Part shown: one piece after another, positions 46,737 through 55,388 of the stretch
Layout of the letters: each line of letters starts with the position of its first letter
Position numbering within the stretch: position 1 is the first letter of the stretch
NCBI GenBank assembly: GCA_016125475.1
Contig: WGLR01000012.1
Location: forward strand, 1-64,000
Origin: Betaproteobacteria bacterium
GTDB taxonomy: Bacteria; Pseudomonadota; Gammaproteobacteria; Burkholderiales; Ga0077523
Direction of reading: 5' to 3'
Length of the DNA: 64,000 nt
Notes under the pieces: model-generated
What the model was told of the DNA's origin: nothing
Seen by the model: only the letters and a program-made list of their open reading frames with translations
The model's database searches: none
Translations under genes and position numbers: made by a program

Positions 46737-47264
46737 TCAGCGGATCACGCCGCAGGCCACACGAGCCCCGCCACCCCCGAGACTGGCCGGATGGTCGGAG
46801 TGGTTGTCGCCACCCGCGTGCACCATGAGCGAGTGACCTGCCAGGTCGGCCACGCTCAGTCGGGGCGCGAGCACGGGGTGCGTCGCCACGCCGTCCGCGG
46901 TCACGAAGAGTGCCGGGAGATCGCCCAGGTGGCCCGAGCCCCAGGGCCCCGCGTGCACCCCGGTCTCCGCGGGATCGAAGTGCCCGCCCGCCGCCAGGGC
47001 GGGCACGGCCTTGCCGTTGCGTTCGCCTGGTGCGCAGTCGGGATTCGTGTGGAGGTGGAACCCGTGAATGCCCGGCGCGAGGCCGGACAGATCGGGCGTG
47101 AACACCACGCCGTAAGCGGTGTCGACAGCCGTGATCGTGCCGATCGGGGCGCCGATGCCGTCCGGTTCCGCGCGGTGCATCGTCACGGTGAGTTCGTTCG
47201 CGGCAGCGAACGCGGGCAGGGCTGAAATGGTGGCCACGCACAGCCCCTTTTTCAGATGTTTCAT
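46737..47264 (-). CDS. sodC: Superoxide dismutase [Cu-Zn], periplasmic
   Basis: 175 residues. The start [20 protein letters not shown] gives a Sec signal peptide; GGGAG lies 9 bases before this ATG, while an in-frame ATG 9 bases upstream has no room for a ribosome site. Copper and zinc ligands: [33 protein letters not shown] (bridging and zinc His plus Asp) and [15 protein letters not shown]. Conserved Arg and disulfide Cys are in [13 protein letters not shown]. It removes extracytoplasmic superoxide. It is divergent from a thioredoxin gene, 147 bp between starts. Confidence 0.95.
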   Translation of the reverse strand: MKHLKKGLCVATISALPAFAAANELTVTMHRAEPDGIGAPIGTITAVDTAYGVVFTPDLSGLAPGIHGFHLHTNPDCAPGERNGKAVPALAAGGHFDPAETGVHAGPWGSGHLGDLPALFVTADGVATHPVLAPRLSVADLAGHSLMVHAGGDNHSDHPASLGGGGARVACGVIR

Positions 47265-47411
47265 GTCGGTCATCTCCCGGAAAGCCGTTGTTGAACGTGA
47301 TCGCTCGATGTGGAACGATAATGCGTAGAGCGCCTCTTTCGGCAAAACGTTCCGAGGCAGGGGTCCGCAGTCCCGAACCGGGCCGTCATTCACCACCAGA
47401 AGGAGGTCGCC

Positions 47412-47795
47412 GTGGCGACACAGGAACTGACTCAGGAAAACTTCGAATCGGTGATCGAAGGCAACGACATCGTGATCATCGACTTCTGGGCGCCGTGGTG
47501 CGGTCCGTGCCGCGGTTTCGCGCCGGTGTTCGAGCAGACGTCCGACAAGCACGCGGACATCGTCTTCGCCAAGGTCAACACGGAAGAGCAGCCCGGGCTT
47601 GCGCAGGCGTTCGGAATCCGCGCGATTCCCACGCTGATGGTGTTCCGCGAGAAGGTGATCCTGTTCTCCAATCCGGGTGCGATGCCCGCCGGGCAGTTCG
47701 ACACGTTCGTCGAGCAGGTCAAGTCGGTGGACATGACCAAGGTCCACGCGGAGATCGCCGCGCGGGAATCGGCCGAGTCGTCGGCCGGGAACTGA
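47412..47795 (+). CDS. Thioredoxin
   Basis: 127 residues, GTG start with a strong aaggaggt ribosome site. The redox motif WCGPC (C30, C33) sits in [20 protein letters not shown], and the cis-proline in [11 protein letters not shown]. The C-terminal extension of about 15 residues beyond the usual fold ([18 protein letters not shown]) is unusual. No signal peptide is seen, so it is probably cytosolic. It lies opposite sodC and 12 bp before a Cys-less paralogue. Confidence 0.92.
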   Translation: MATQELTQENFESVIEGNDIVIIDFWAPWCGPCRGFAPVFEQTSDKHADIVFAKVNTEEQPGLAQAFGIRAIPTLMVFREKVILFSNPGAMPAGQFDTFVEQVKSVDMTKVHAEIAARESAESSAGN

Positions 47796-47807
47796 AATCG
47801 CCGTCGC

Positions 47808-48230
47808 ATGGACGTCGTCACGCAGCGCGCGCACCTCGACCGGCTCGTCGCGAGCGGCAGGCTCGTCGTGATCGACGTCGCGGTTCCCGACGATCCTCGG
47901 TCGGCTGCGTTCTCGGCGGTCGTGGACGCGCTCGAAGCGGAATTTCCCGCCGCGGTGTTCGCCCGGCTCGACGCGGTCGCTGCGGGAGACGTGGCGGACC
48001 TTTTCGGATTGCGGAACGAACCGGGCCTCATCGTGTTCCGGGCCGGCGTCGGCCTCTATGCGGGCCCGGCTCCTGGCGGGACGACGGAACTCGCTCGCCT
48101 GCTCGAGCGCGCCGGCGCGCTCGACATGGATGCCGTCCGGCGCGAGATGGATCGGGAGCGTACCGGGATGCCCCTCGAGGCACAGGTTCGGGCCTGCCCC
48201 ATGTCGCGCCGCGGAATTCCCCCGACCTGA
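47808..48230 (+). CDS. Thioredoxin-fold protein lacking the catalytic cysteines
   Basis: 140 residues. I see a degenerate copy of the preceding thioredoxin: [20 protein letters not shown] aligns with the CGPC region (both Cys replaced, by Asp29 and Ser32), and [20 protein letters not shown] aligns with [19 protein letters not shown], keeping the cis-proline. [13 protein letters not shown] matches [14 protein letters not shown]. It cannot do dithiol chemistry and may be a binding or chaperone partner. The link to thioredoxin is by-eye similarity plus adjacency (12 bp gap). Function is unknown. Confidence 0.7.
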   Translation: MDVVTQRAHLDRLVASGRLVVIDVAVPDDPRSAAFSAVVDALEAEFPAAVFARLDAVAAGDVADLFGLRNEPGLIVFRAGVGLYAGPAPGGTTELARLLERAGALDMDAVRREMDRERTGMPLEAQVRACPMSRRGIPPT

Positions 48231-48330
48231 TGCACACCGGAAATCCCGGGCGTCACCGGTCTGTCGGCATGGTGCCCGATCGCCGCCGTTGACCGCGTCC
48301 CGCGGGACACGCCGAATCTTCCACAAACGC

Positions 48331-48360
48331 GTGACTCTGCGAGAGTTTAGACAGTATGAT
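48331..48360 (+). promoter_or_regulatory. Candidate promoter of the second RND operon
   Basis: GTGACT (48331-48336, 4 of 6) and TATGAT (48355-48360, 5 of 6) are separated by 18 bases in an AT-richer patch. The operator dyad at 48374-48387 lies about 7 bases beyond the predicted start. Confidence 0.5.
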
Positions 48361-48373
48361 ATGCAGTTCTAAA

Positions 48374-48387
48374 TGACCCATTGGTCA
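48374..48387 (+). promoter_or_regulatory. Palindromic operator TGACC-CATT-GGTCA
   Basis: A perfect 5-4-5 inverted repeat just downstream of the candidate -10. RND pump operons are often repressed by TetR-family proteins bound at such sites. No regulator gene is adjacent, so the binding protein is unknown. Confidence 0.5.
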
Positions 48388-48507
48388 GCTAGATCATGGT
48401 CGCCGCGGGGGCCCGCGTCGGCCAGACGAGAACTTGGGGGGAAGAGCGGTCGCTCGACCGCCGTTCACAGTAGTAGTCAAATCTGAGGTTTTTCGAGGTT
48501 GGTGCCC

Positions 48508-49674
48508 ATGACTCTCCGAACTCTTCTTGTCCTGACCGTCGCGGCGAGCGCCATCCTGACGGGCTGCGGAACGGACTCCGACGGGCAGACGCCCGCCAAC
48601 GCGCCGAAAAAGTCGGCCGAGGGCAAGACCAGCCCGAGCGCGCCTCAGGCCGCATCAAAGCCCCATGGCCTGCCGGTACGTGCCGTTCAGGTCACGACGG
48701 GATCGATCTCGACCCGCATCATGGCGGTGGGCTCGCTCGTTGCAGAGGAATCCGTCGTGATTCGCCCGGAGATCGCGGGGCGTGTCGTGGATCTGCCGTT
48801 CAAGGAAGGCCAGGCGGTCAGGAAGGGTACGCGCCTCGTCCTCATCGATCCGTCGGAACTCAAGGCGAACCTCGCCTCGTCGTCCGCCAAGGCGCGTACC
48901 GAAGCGCAGAAGTTCCAGCGCACGAAGGAACTGCGCGAGCAGAACTTCATCAGCCAGGACGCCCTGGACACCGCACGCGGTGCGATGGAAAGCGCGCAGG
49001 CGCAGCAGCGGCGCGACGAGGTGATGCTCGAGAAGGCCTCGATCGTCGCTCCCTTCAGCGGGATACTCGGCCTGCGGTACATCAGCCCGGGTGCGTACGT
49101 GAAGGAAGGCGATGACATCATCACGCTCGACGACATCGCGGAACTGAAACTCGACTTCCGGGTTCCCGAGATCTACGTGTCGAGACTTCGCGTCGGGCAG
49201 AAGGTTTCCGTCGTCGTGGACGCTTATGGAGAGCAGCCGTTCTCCGGCAAGATTTCCGCGCTCGATCCTTCCGTCGATCCGAAGACGCGCACGATCCAGG
49301 CTCGCGCGAAGGTTCCCAACGGCGACATGAAATTGCGGCCCGGCATGTTCGCACGCGTGTACGTCGATCTGGACACGCGCAACAATGCGCTGCTGCTGCC
49401 CGAGCAGGCCATCTGGCCGCAGGGGAAGGACACGTTCGTCTACAAGGTCGTCGACGGCAAGGCCGTGCTCACGAAGGTCGTGCTCGGCGAGCGCCGTCCG
49501 GGGGAGGTCGAGATTCTCGATGGGCTCACGGCCAACGACGTGGTGGTCACGGACGGACAGATCAAGCTGAAGCCCGGCGCTCCCGTCACGGTGTTGCCGG
49601 GCACCCCGGCGCCCGCGGGCCCCGGTGGCGCGAAGACGTCCGCCGCGCGCTCCGCGCACGAAGCGAACACCTAG
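48508..49674 (+). CDS. RND efflux periplasmic adaptor lipoprotein (HAE1-type MFP)
   Basis: 388 residues. Signal peptide with lipobox LTGC (Cys20), as in MexA/AcrA. Lipoyl halves VVIRPEIAGRVVDLPFKEGQ and KASIVAPFSGILGLRYISPG flank a helical hairpin. Beta-barrel markers follow, with VVVDAYGEQPFSGKISALDP and DPKTRTIQARAKVPN. The ATG has GAGG 10 bases upstream; a TTG at 48499 is less likely. The RND pump gene follows 65 bp downstream. No OMF gene is adjacent; the TolC gene at 40936 is a possible partner. Confidence 0.92.
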   Translation: MTLRTLLVLTVAASAILTGCGTDSDGQTPANAPKKSAEGKTSPSAPQAASKPHGLPVRAVQVTTGSISTRIMAVGSLVAEESVVIRPEIAGRVVDLPFKEGQAVRKGTRLVLIDPSELKANLASSSAKARTEAQKFQRTKELREQNFISQDALDTARGAMESAQAQQRRDEVMLEKASIVAPFSGILGLRYISPGAYVKEGDDIITLDDIAELKLDFRVPEIYVSRLRVGQKVSVVVDAYGEQPFSGKISALDPSVDPKTRTIQARAKVPNGDMKLRPGMFARVYVDLDTRNNALLLPEQAIWPQGKDTFVYKVVDGKAVLTKVVLGERRPGEVEILDGLTANDVVVTDGQIKLKPGAPVTVLPGTPAPAGPGGAKTSAARSAHEANT

Positions 49675-49739
49675 CCTCCCGCGGCCGGCCAGCCGTCCGT
49701 AATACCGTTTCCGTCACCGTTTTACTTCAGGGGTAATCA

Positions 49740-52700
49740 ATGGTCCTGTCCGAGATTTCGATCAAGCGGCCCGTGCTCGCGACCGTGATGAGCCTGATGA
49801 TCGTCCTGATCGGCTATCTGTCGTACACGCGGATGGCCGTCCGGGAGTATCCGAACATCGATCCGCCCGTCGTCTCCGTTCGCACGGTGTACAAGGGGGC
49901 GACCGCACAGGTGATGGAAAGCGCCATCACCCAGCCGCTCGAGGATTCTCTTTCCGGCATCGAGGGCATCAAGACCATCAAGTCGCAGAGCCGGGAGGAG
50001 GTCAGCCAGATCACCATCACGTTCGTCACCGGGCGCGACATCGATGGTGCCGCCAACGACGTGCGTGACCGCGTGTCGCGGGTCCGCCGCAATCTGCCAG
50101 CCTCGGCGGACGATCCCGTCGTGTCCAAGATCGAGGCCGACGCGCAGCCGATCGTCTGGGTGGCTCTGCTGAGCGACCGGTTCACGCCGATGGAGCTCAC
50201 CGATTACGCCGACCGTTATCTGACGGATCCGATGAAGGCACTGCCGGGTGTGGCTTCCGTCATCATCGGCGGCGAGCGGAAGTACTCCATGCGTGTCTGG
50301 CTCGATCGGGACAAGCTCGCCGCCCAGGGCATGACCGCCCAGGACGTCGAGGACGCACTGAGGCGCCAGAATCTCGACTCACCCGGTGGACGCATCGAGA
50401 GCACCGATCGTGAATTCACGGTGCAGACCCAGACGGATCTGCGCTCGCCCGAGGAATTCAACAACATGATCATCCGCGAGGTGAACGGGTATCCGGTCCG
50501 CCTCAGCGATGTCGGCCATGCGGCCCCCGGCCCGTACGAGAACCGCAAGATCGTGCGCGTGAGCGGTCAGGAGGCGCTCGGGCTTGGTGTCGTCAAGCAG
50601 TCCACCGCGAACACGCTGGAGGTGGCCCGTGCAGTCAAGGCCCTGCTTCCGAAGCTTCGCACCAGCCTGCCCGAAGGGATGAAGATGTGGGTGGCGGTGG
50701 ACACGTCGGTGTTCATCGAGGAATCGATCCACGCCGTGTTCAAGACGATCTTCGAGGCGCTGGTGCTCGTCGTCGCGGTCATCTTCGTGTTCCTCCGGAG
50801 CGTGCGTGCGACGCTGATTCCGGCGATCGCCATTCCGGTGTCCATCATCGGCCACTTCACCTTCCTGAAGGCACTCGACTTCTCGATCAACACGCTCACG
50901 CTGCTCGGCATCGTGCTGTCGATCGGTCTCGTCGTGGACGACGCGATCGTGGTTCTCGAGAACATCCACCGACACATCGAACGGGGGATGAAGCCCTTCA
51001 AGGCGGCGCTCACGGGCTCGAAGGAGATCGGTTTCGCGGTCGTCGCGATGACGATCACGCTCGCCGCGGTGTTCACGCCGTTGTCGTTCATGACCGGCAA
51101 CACCGGCAAGCTCTTCACGGAATTCGCACTGACCGTCGCGACCGCCGTGATCGTGTCGGGCTTCGTCGCGCTCACGCTGACCCCGATGATGTGCTCGAAG
51201 CTGTTCAAGACCGGTGACGAAACCTGGATCTATCGCAAGACGGAACCTTTCTTCCAGGGCATGACCAACGGCTACCGCGCCATTCTCGGCTGGACGCTGC
51301 GGCACCGTCTGGTCATCGGTGTCGTTTTCATCGCCACCCTCGTCGCGATGGGCTGGCTGTTCAAGCAGCTCAAGTCCGAACTGTCGCCGGTCGAGGATCG
51401 CGGGCTCTTCCTGGCGTTCGTCGTGACGCCGGAGGGATCCACGATGCAGTACACGGACAGCTACATGCACATCGTGGAAGGGCTCGTGAAGAAGGAGGTG
51501 CCCGAGGTCCACACGATGTTCGCGGTGGTCGCTCCCGGCCTCGACCGTCCGAATCCGGTGAACCTGGGCATCGCGTTCGCGGTGCTGAAGCCGTGGTCGG
51601 AGCGGCATCGCACGCAGATGGAAATCACGAAAGCCCTCACGCCGAAGCTCTTCGGCGCGCTGCCGGGTGCGCTGTCGTTCGCGCTCAATCCGCCGTCGCT
51701 GGGGCAGGGCTTCCTCGCGAAGCAGATCGAGTACGTGATCTACGGGAGCACGTACGAGGAACTGCAGTCGTACGTCGACAAGATGATGGCGAAGCTCAGG
51801 GACTACAAGGGCATCACGGGTCTCGACACCGACCTCAAGCTGAACAAGCCGCAGCTGGCCGTCAAGATCGACCGCGAGAAGGCAGCATCGCTCGGTGTCT
51901 CGATGGAGACGATCGGTCACACGCTCGAGATCCTCCTGGGTGGTTTCGACGTGACGCGCTACAAGCACGAAGGCAAGCAGTACGACGTGGTGGTGCAGAT
52001 GGAAGACGATCGCCGGCGACAGCCCGACGATCTCACTTCGATATACGTGAGGAGCAACAGCGGCGATCTCGTCCAGCTGTCCAATCTGGTGACGCTGAAG
52101 GAAACGGTGACGCCGAAGGAGCTGAACCACTTCAACAAGCTGCGCGCGGCCGTGATCAACGGCAACGTGGCGGCCGGGTACTCGCAGGGACAGGTTCTGG
52201 ACTACATGGATCACCTCGTGAAGACCGAACTCCCCGAAGGCACCAAGACGGACCTGGACGGTGTCTCGCGGGAATTCCGGGAGTCCGGCTCGCAGCTCTT
52301 CCTCACGATGATTCTCGCGCTCGTGTTCATCTACCTCGTGCTGTCCGCACAGTTCGAGAGCTTCGTGGGCCCGCTCGTGATCATGTTCACCGTGCCACTC
52401 GCCTGGACCGGTGCGCTGCTCGCGATGTGGCTGAACTCGATCGAGGGTAATGGCGGCACGCTGAACGTGTACAGTCGGATCGGTCTCGTGATGATGGTCG
52501 GCCTGATCACGAAGCACGGCATCCTGATCGTCGAGTTCGCGAACCAGCTCCGCGAGAAGGGCTACGGTCTCGTGGACGCCGTCAAGGAATCGGCGACGCT
52601 GCGCCTGCGCCCGATCCTCATGACCACCGCGGCGATGGTGCTGGGTGCGCTCCCGCTCGCACGTGCGACGGGGGCCGGTGCCGAGTCCCGCCAGGCGATC

Positions 52701-52907
52701 GGATGGGTGATCGTCGGCGGCCTGCTCGTCGGAACCCTGCTGACCCTGTTCGTGATTCCGACGACCTACACCGTCGTCCTCGGCCTCAACGAGTGGCTGC
52801 GTCGCGTGCTCCGGATCAAGCCGGCCGATCGTGACGAGTCGGATCATCACGGGGCGCCGCACGGCGAGAGCCCCGACACGATCGCGCTCAAGCAGGAAAT
52901 GCCCTGA
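49740..52907 (+). CDS. RND multidrug efflux pump (HAE1 family)
   Basis: 1055 residues, 12 membrane helices with two large periplasmic loops. N-terminus: MVLSEISIKRPVLATVMSLM, then YLSYTRMAVREYPNIDPPVV, characteristic of HAE1 pumps. The TM4 proton relay is LGIVLSIGLVVDDAIVVLEN, with IHRHIERGMKPFKAALTGSK next. VFIYLVLSAQFESFVGPLVI and GLVMMVGLITKHGILIVEFA mark the second half, and LRPILMTTAAMVLGALPLA is typical. It likely expels lipophilic drugs or fatty compounds. It is second gene after the MFP; a hairpin follows. Confidence 0.93.
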   Translation: MVLSEISIKRPVLATVMSLMIVLIGYLSYTRMAVREYPNIDPPVVSVRTVYKGATAQVMESAITQPLEDSLSGIEGIKTIKSQSREEVSQITITFVTGRDIDGAANDVRDRVSRVRRNLPASADDPVVSKIEADAQPIVWVALLSDRFTPMELTDYADRYLTDPMKALPGVASVIIGGERKYSMRVWLDRDKLAAQGMTAQDVEDALRRQNLDSPGGRIESTDREFTVQTQTDLRSPEEFNNMIIREVNGYPVRLSDVGHAAPGPYENRKIVRVSGQEALGLGVVKQSTANTLEVARAVKALLPKLRTSLPEGMKMWVAVDTSVFIEESIHAVFKTIFEALVLVVAVIFVFLRSVRATLIPAIAIPVSIIGHFTFLKALDFSINTLTLLGIVLSIGLVVDDAIVVLENIHRHIERGMKPFKAALTGSKEIGFAVVAMTITLAAVFTPLSFMTGNTGKLFTEFALTVATAVIVSGFVALTLTPMMCSKLFKTGDETWIYRKTEPFFQGMTNGYRAILGWTLRHRLVIGVVFIATLVAMGWLFKQLKSELSPVEDRGLFLAFVVTPEGSTMQYTDSYMHIVEGLVKKEVPEVHTMFAVVAPGLDRPNPVNLGIAFAVLKPWSERHRTQMEITKALTPKLFGALPGALSFALNPPSLGQGFLAKQIEYVIYGSTYEELQSYVDKMMAKLRDYKGITGLDTDLKLNKPQLAVKIDREKAASLGVSMETIGHTLEILLGGFDVTRYKHEGKQYDVVVQMEDDRRRQPDDLTSIYVRSNSGDLVQLSNLVTLKETVTPKELNHFNKLRAAVINGNVAAGYSQGQVLDYMDHLVKTELPEGTKTDLDGVSREFRESGSQLFLTMILALVFIYLVLSAQFESFVGPLVIMFTVPLAWTGALLAMWLNSIEGNGGTLNVYSRIGLVMMVGLITKHGILIVEFANQLREKGYGLVDAVKESATLRLRPILMTTAAMVLGALPLARATGAGAESRQAIGWVIVGGLLVGTLLTLFVIPTTYTVVLGLNEWLRRVLRIKPADRDESDHHGAPHGESPDTIALKQEMP

Positions 52908-52954
52908 GCGGAAGGGACCGCCTTCGGTGCTGTCGCCGACGGTCCTGCACTGCG

Positions 52955-52983
52955 CCACCGGGGGGCGAACTTCCGCCCGGTGG
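52955..52983 (+). terminator. Stem-loop after RND pump gene
   Basis: CCACCGGG (52955-52962) pairs with CCCGGTGG (52976-52983) around a 13-base loop, 48 bp beyond the RND stop. No T-run follows. Confidence 0.4.
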
Positions 52984-53111
52984 TCCGGGCACCTCCCGGA
53001 CACAGATGCTGCGTCGCAGTGGGGTGTTCCCGAGCCGGTCGCGGCGCACCCGCACGGTTCGTGTCACGTCCTGCCGTGAGCAGCCAGGGCCCGAAAGCCG
53101 GATCCGGCGAG

Positions 53112-53615
53112 GTGTCGTGGCGTCTGGCGACGCGGGCCGACCTTCCGGAAATCGTCGAGATCTACAACGAAACCATCCCGCTGCGTACGGTGACCGCGGA
53201 CGTCGAACCCGTCACCGTCCGGAGCCGCGAGGCGTGGTTTCGTCTGCATGAGCCCGGCTCGCGCCCGCTCTGGGTGACGGAGTCCGGCGGACGGGTGTCG
53301 GCCTGGCTCAGCTTTTCGTCCTTCTACGGTCGTCCGGCCTACGACGGCACCGCCGAGATCAGCATCTACGTCGGCCGGTCGCATCAGCGCTGGGGTATCG
53401 GATCGTTCCTGGTCCGGGAAGCCATCCGCGAGGCCCCGGATCTCGGGCTCCACACGCTCCTCGGATTCGTGTTTGCAGACAACCGCCCCAGTCTCGCGAC
53501 GTTCGGATCCTGCGGGTTCGAGGGCTGGGGGCGCCTGCCGGGGGTGGCAAGGATCGACGGCGTCGCGAAGGATCTGGTGATTCTCGGGCTGAAACTGGCG
53601 GCTGGCCGATCCTGA
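53112..53615 (+). CDS. GNAT family N-acetyltransferase (phosphinothricin acetyltransferase-like)
   Basis: 167 residues from a GTG that puts the fold at the N-terminus (SWRLATRADLPEIVEIYNET). The frame is open further upstream and GTG codons at 53076 and 53061 are alternatives; none has a clear ribosome site. The acetyl-CoA loop is near YVGRSHQRWGIGSFLVREAI, and HTLLGFVFADNRPSLATFGS with FGSCGFEGWGRLPGVARIDG are characteristic of the Pat/phosphinothricin group. It would acetylate an amine or amino acid analogue; the substrate is unknown. It stands alone between an RND pump gene and cspA. Confidence 0.83.
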   Translation: MSWRLATRADLPEIVEIYNETIPLRTVTADVEPVTVRSREAWFRLHEPGSRPLWVTESGGRVSAWLSFSSFYGRPAYDGTAEISIYVGRSHQRWGIGSFLVREAIREAPDLGLHTLLGFVFADNRPSLATFGSCGFEGWGRLPGVARIDGVAKDLVILGLKLAAGRS

Positions 53616-53796
53616 CGGGCGGATGACGATCCCGGCAATCGGTTCGCTGGCGTCCTAACTTGCGGGCGCGCGGACGAGAGGACGGAAGCAGGGCGGGGAG
53701 AGCGGGCATCCTCGGGCGAGGGTTGCCGCGTGGGCGACGACCGGTCACCGGAGGGGCACACGGCGGCACCGCGAGTGGCACCCCGTGCAGAAACGA

Positions 53797-53822
53797 GAAA
53801 AGCCCGGCGAACCGGGCTTTTC
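53797..53822. terminator. Rho-independent terminator of cspA (bidirectional)
   Basis: AAAAGCCCGG (53798-53807), CGAA loop, CCGGGCTTTT (53812-53821), extended by a G-C pair: an 11-base perfect stem with A- and T-runs at its ends. It serves as terminator on the minus strand 24 bp after the cspA stop, and on the plus strand for upstream transcripts. Confidence 0.85.
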
Positions 53823-53845
53823 CTTGCCGTACCGACGAGTAGTGA

Positions 53846-54052
53846 TTACTCGATCGGACGAATGTTGGCGGCCTGCTTGCCTTTGGGGCCAGTCGTGACG
53901 TCGAAGGACACTTTCTGGTTTTCCTTCAGCGTCTTGAAGCCCTGCGCCTGGATGGCGGAGAAGTGGGCGAATACGTCCTCGCCACCGCCGTCCGGGGAAA
54001 TGAAGCCGAAGCCTTTGGAATCATTGAACCACTTTACGGTGCCAGTTGCCAT
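53846..54052 (-). CDS. Cold-shock protein, CspA family
   Basis: 68 residues, single cold-shock domain that binds single-stranded nucleic acid. RNP1 reads [12 protein letters not shown] and RNP2 reads [28 protein letters not shown] is the classical N-terminus. It acts as an RNA chaperone. The leader is long and structured, as in cold-inducible members, and a palindrome (54056-54067) covers its ribosome site. Whether it is cold-induced cannot be read from sequence. Confidence 0.95.
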   Translation of the reverse strand: MATGTVKWFNDSKGFGFISPDGGGEDVFAHFSAIQAQGFKTLKENQKVSFDVTTGPKGKQAANIRPIE

Positions 54053-54331
54053 TTTGGATGATCATCCTGAGTAAATAAATTAAGGTGTCGGGCAGATGCC
54101 CGAACGAACGCGGATCAACCCAGCGTTGCTGGTCGAACTGACATGCCGTGAAGGGGAGAAACAGCGAGACAAGCTAGAAACGAACTGTGAGATCCTGCGA
54201 GCGCCCACAATAACCGCGAGATTTCGGGAAAGCAAGCAATTTCTTTCCGATTTTGCGGGTTTGTTGCACTGCGGGCGTCCATGACCGCCGGATGCTGCGG
54301 CGCACACGTCCCGCCGGGGCCGCCTGTCGCC
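54053..54331 (-). other. Upstream region and probable structured 5' leader of the cold-shock gene
   Basis: The 280 bp between cydB and the cold-shock gene carry no gene. On the minus strand, GGATGATCATCC (54056-54067) is a perfect palindrome that includes the ribosome site. TCGGGCA-GA-TGCCCGA (54088-54103) is a hairpin. AT-rich sequence lies at 54068-54085 and 54205-54265. No clear -10/-35 pair was found. Confidence 0.5.
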
Positions 54332-55387
54332 TCAGCGCCGGTCTCGCGCGCTCCCCCCTGTTTCCGGGGACAGGTGTTCCCTTTCCTCGCCGGCGCCGCC
54401 ATAGGAGAGGTGTTGCGCCTTTCCCCAGAACACGCGATAGGAAAACACGGTGTAGGCCACTATCAGCGGCAGCACCACGAGCGCCCCGGCCAGGACGAAA
54501 CGCAGCGACTCCGGTGCCGCTGCCGCCTGCCAGATCGTCATCCGGTTCAGGACGAGGTCCGGATACAGGCTGTATCCGAGCCCGAGGAAGGCGAAGACGA
54601 ACACCCAGACGGACAGCACGAACGGCAGCCATTCGCGCTGCGAGCGGCCCTCACGCAGCAGGCCGGTCGCGCGCCAGATGGACCACAGTGCGATCGCGGT
54701 GAGGATCGGCAGCGGGACGAGAAGCCAGAAGCGGCCGTGACTGAACCACTTCTCGTAGATGACGGCGCTCGCGAGCGGCGATGCCACGCTGATCGTGGCG
54801 ACCCCCAGTGCCGATCCGAGCAGGGCCGCGCGCGCCCAGCCCATCGCCTTGCGCTGCAGCGCATCCCCGGTCTTGATGACGAGCCACGTGGCCCCCAGCA
54901 GCGCGTAGCCCGAGGCAAGACCGATCCCCACGAGCGCACCGAACGCCCAGTAGACGGGGCCCTTGCCGAAACCCGTCACCAGCCCGGCCAGCATGACCCC
55001 CTGCGCGACCGCGGCCGCCGTCGAGCCGACGAAGAACAACCGGTTCCAGAGAACCTGATGCCACCCCGACGCCTTGACCCGGAACTCGAAAGCGACGCCA
55101 CGCAGGATCAGCGCGATGAGCATCACCGCCACGGGCAGATACAACTGTGTGAGGATGATCCCGTGGGCCTGGGGAAACGCCACGAGCAGGATGCCGACGC
55201 CCAGTACGAGCCAGGTCTCGTTCGCATCCCAGAACGGCCCGATCGACGCCACCATGAGGTCCTGCTCGGGACGGGATGCGAACGGGAGGAGGATCCCCAC
55301 GCCGAGGTCGAATCCGTCGAGCACGACGTAGGCGAGAATCGCCAGTCCCATGAGGACCATGAAGACGAACGGCAGGTCGATGGTCAT
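54332..55387 (-). CDS. cydB: Cytochrome d-type quinol oxidase subunit II (CydB/CioB)
   Basis: 351 residues, eight or nine membrane helices. Start MTIDLPFVFMVLMGLAILAY is typical, followed by LDGFDLGVGILLPFA, IGPFWDANETWLVLGVGILL and FPQAHGIILTQLYLPVAVML, the canonical subunit II motifs. It pairs with subunit I, whose stop is 1 bp upstream. No CydX-like small gene is seen downstream before the cold-shock gene. It contributes to quinol oxidation and oxygen reduction at the inner membrane. Confidence 0.93.
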   Translation of the reverse strand: MTIDLPFVFMVLMGLAILAYVVLDGFDLGVGILLPFASRPEQDLMVASIGPFWDANETWLVLGVGILLVAFPQAHGIILTQLYLPVAVMLIALILRGVAFEFRVKASGWHQVLWNRLFFVGSTAAAVAQGVMLAGLVTGFGKGPVYWAFGALVGIGLASGYALLGATWLVIKTGDALQRKAMGWARAALLGSALGVATISVASPLASAVIYEKWFSHGRFWLLVPLPILTAIALWSIWRATGLLREGRSQREWLPFVLSVWVFVFAFLGLGYSLYPDLVLNRMTIWQAAAAPESLRFVLAGALVVLPLIVAYTVFSYRVFWGKAQHLSYGGAGEEREHLSPETGGSARDRR

Positions 55388-55388
55388 C

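Noticed and set aside
43789..47241. 1150-codon minus-strand frame opposite the RND pump
   Set aside because: It mirrors the pump reading frame and has Arg/Asp/His-rich composition without any known fold. The plus-strand RND gene explains the sequence.
47291..47322. TTGAAC/GATAAT as the thioredoxin promoter
   Set aside because: Both boxes look acceptable, but the 20-bp spacing is outside the usual range, so I did not list it.
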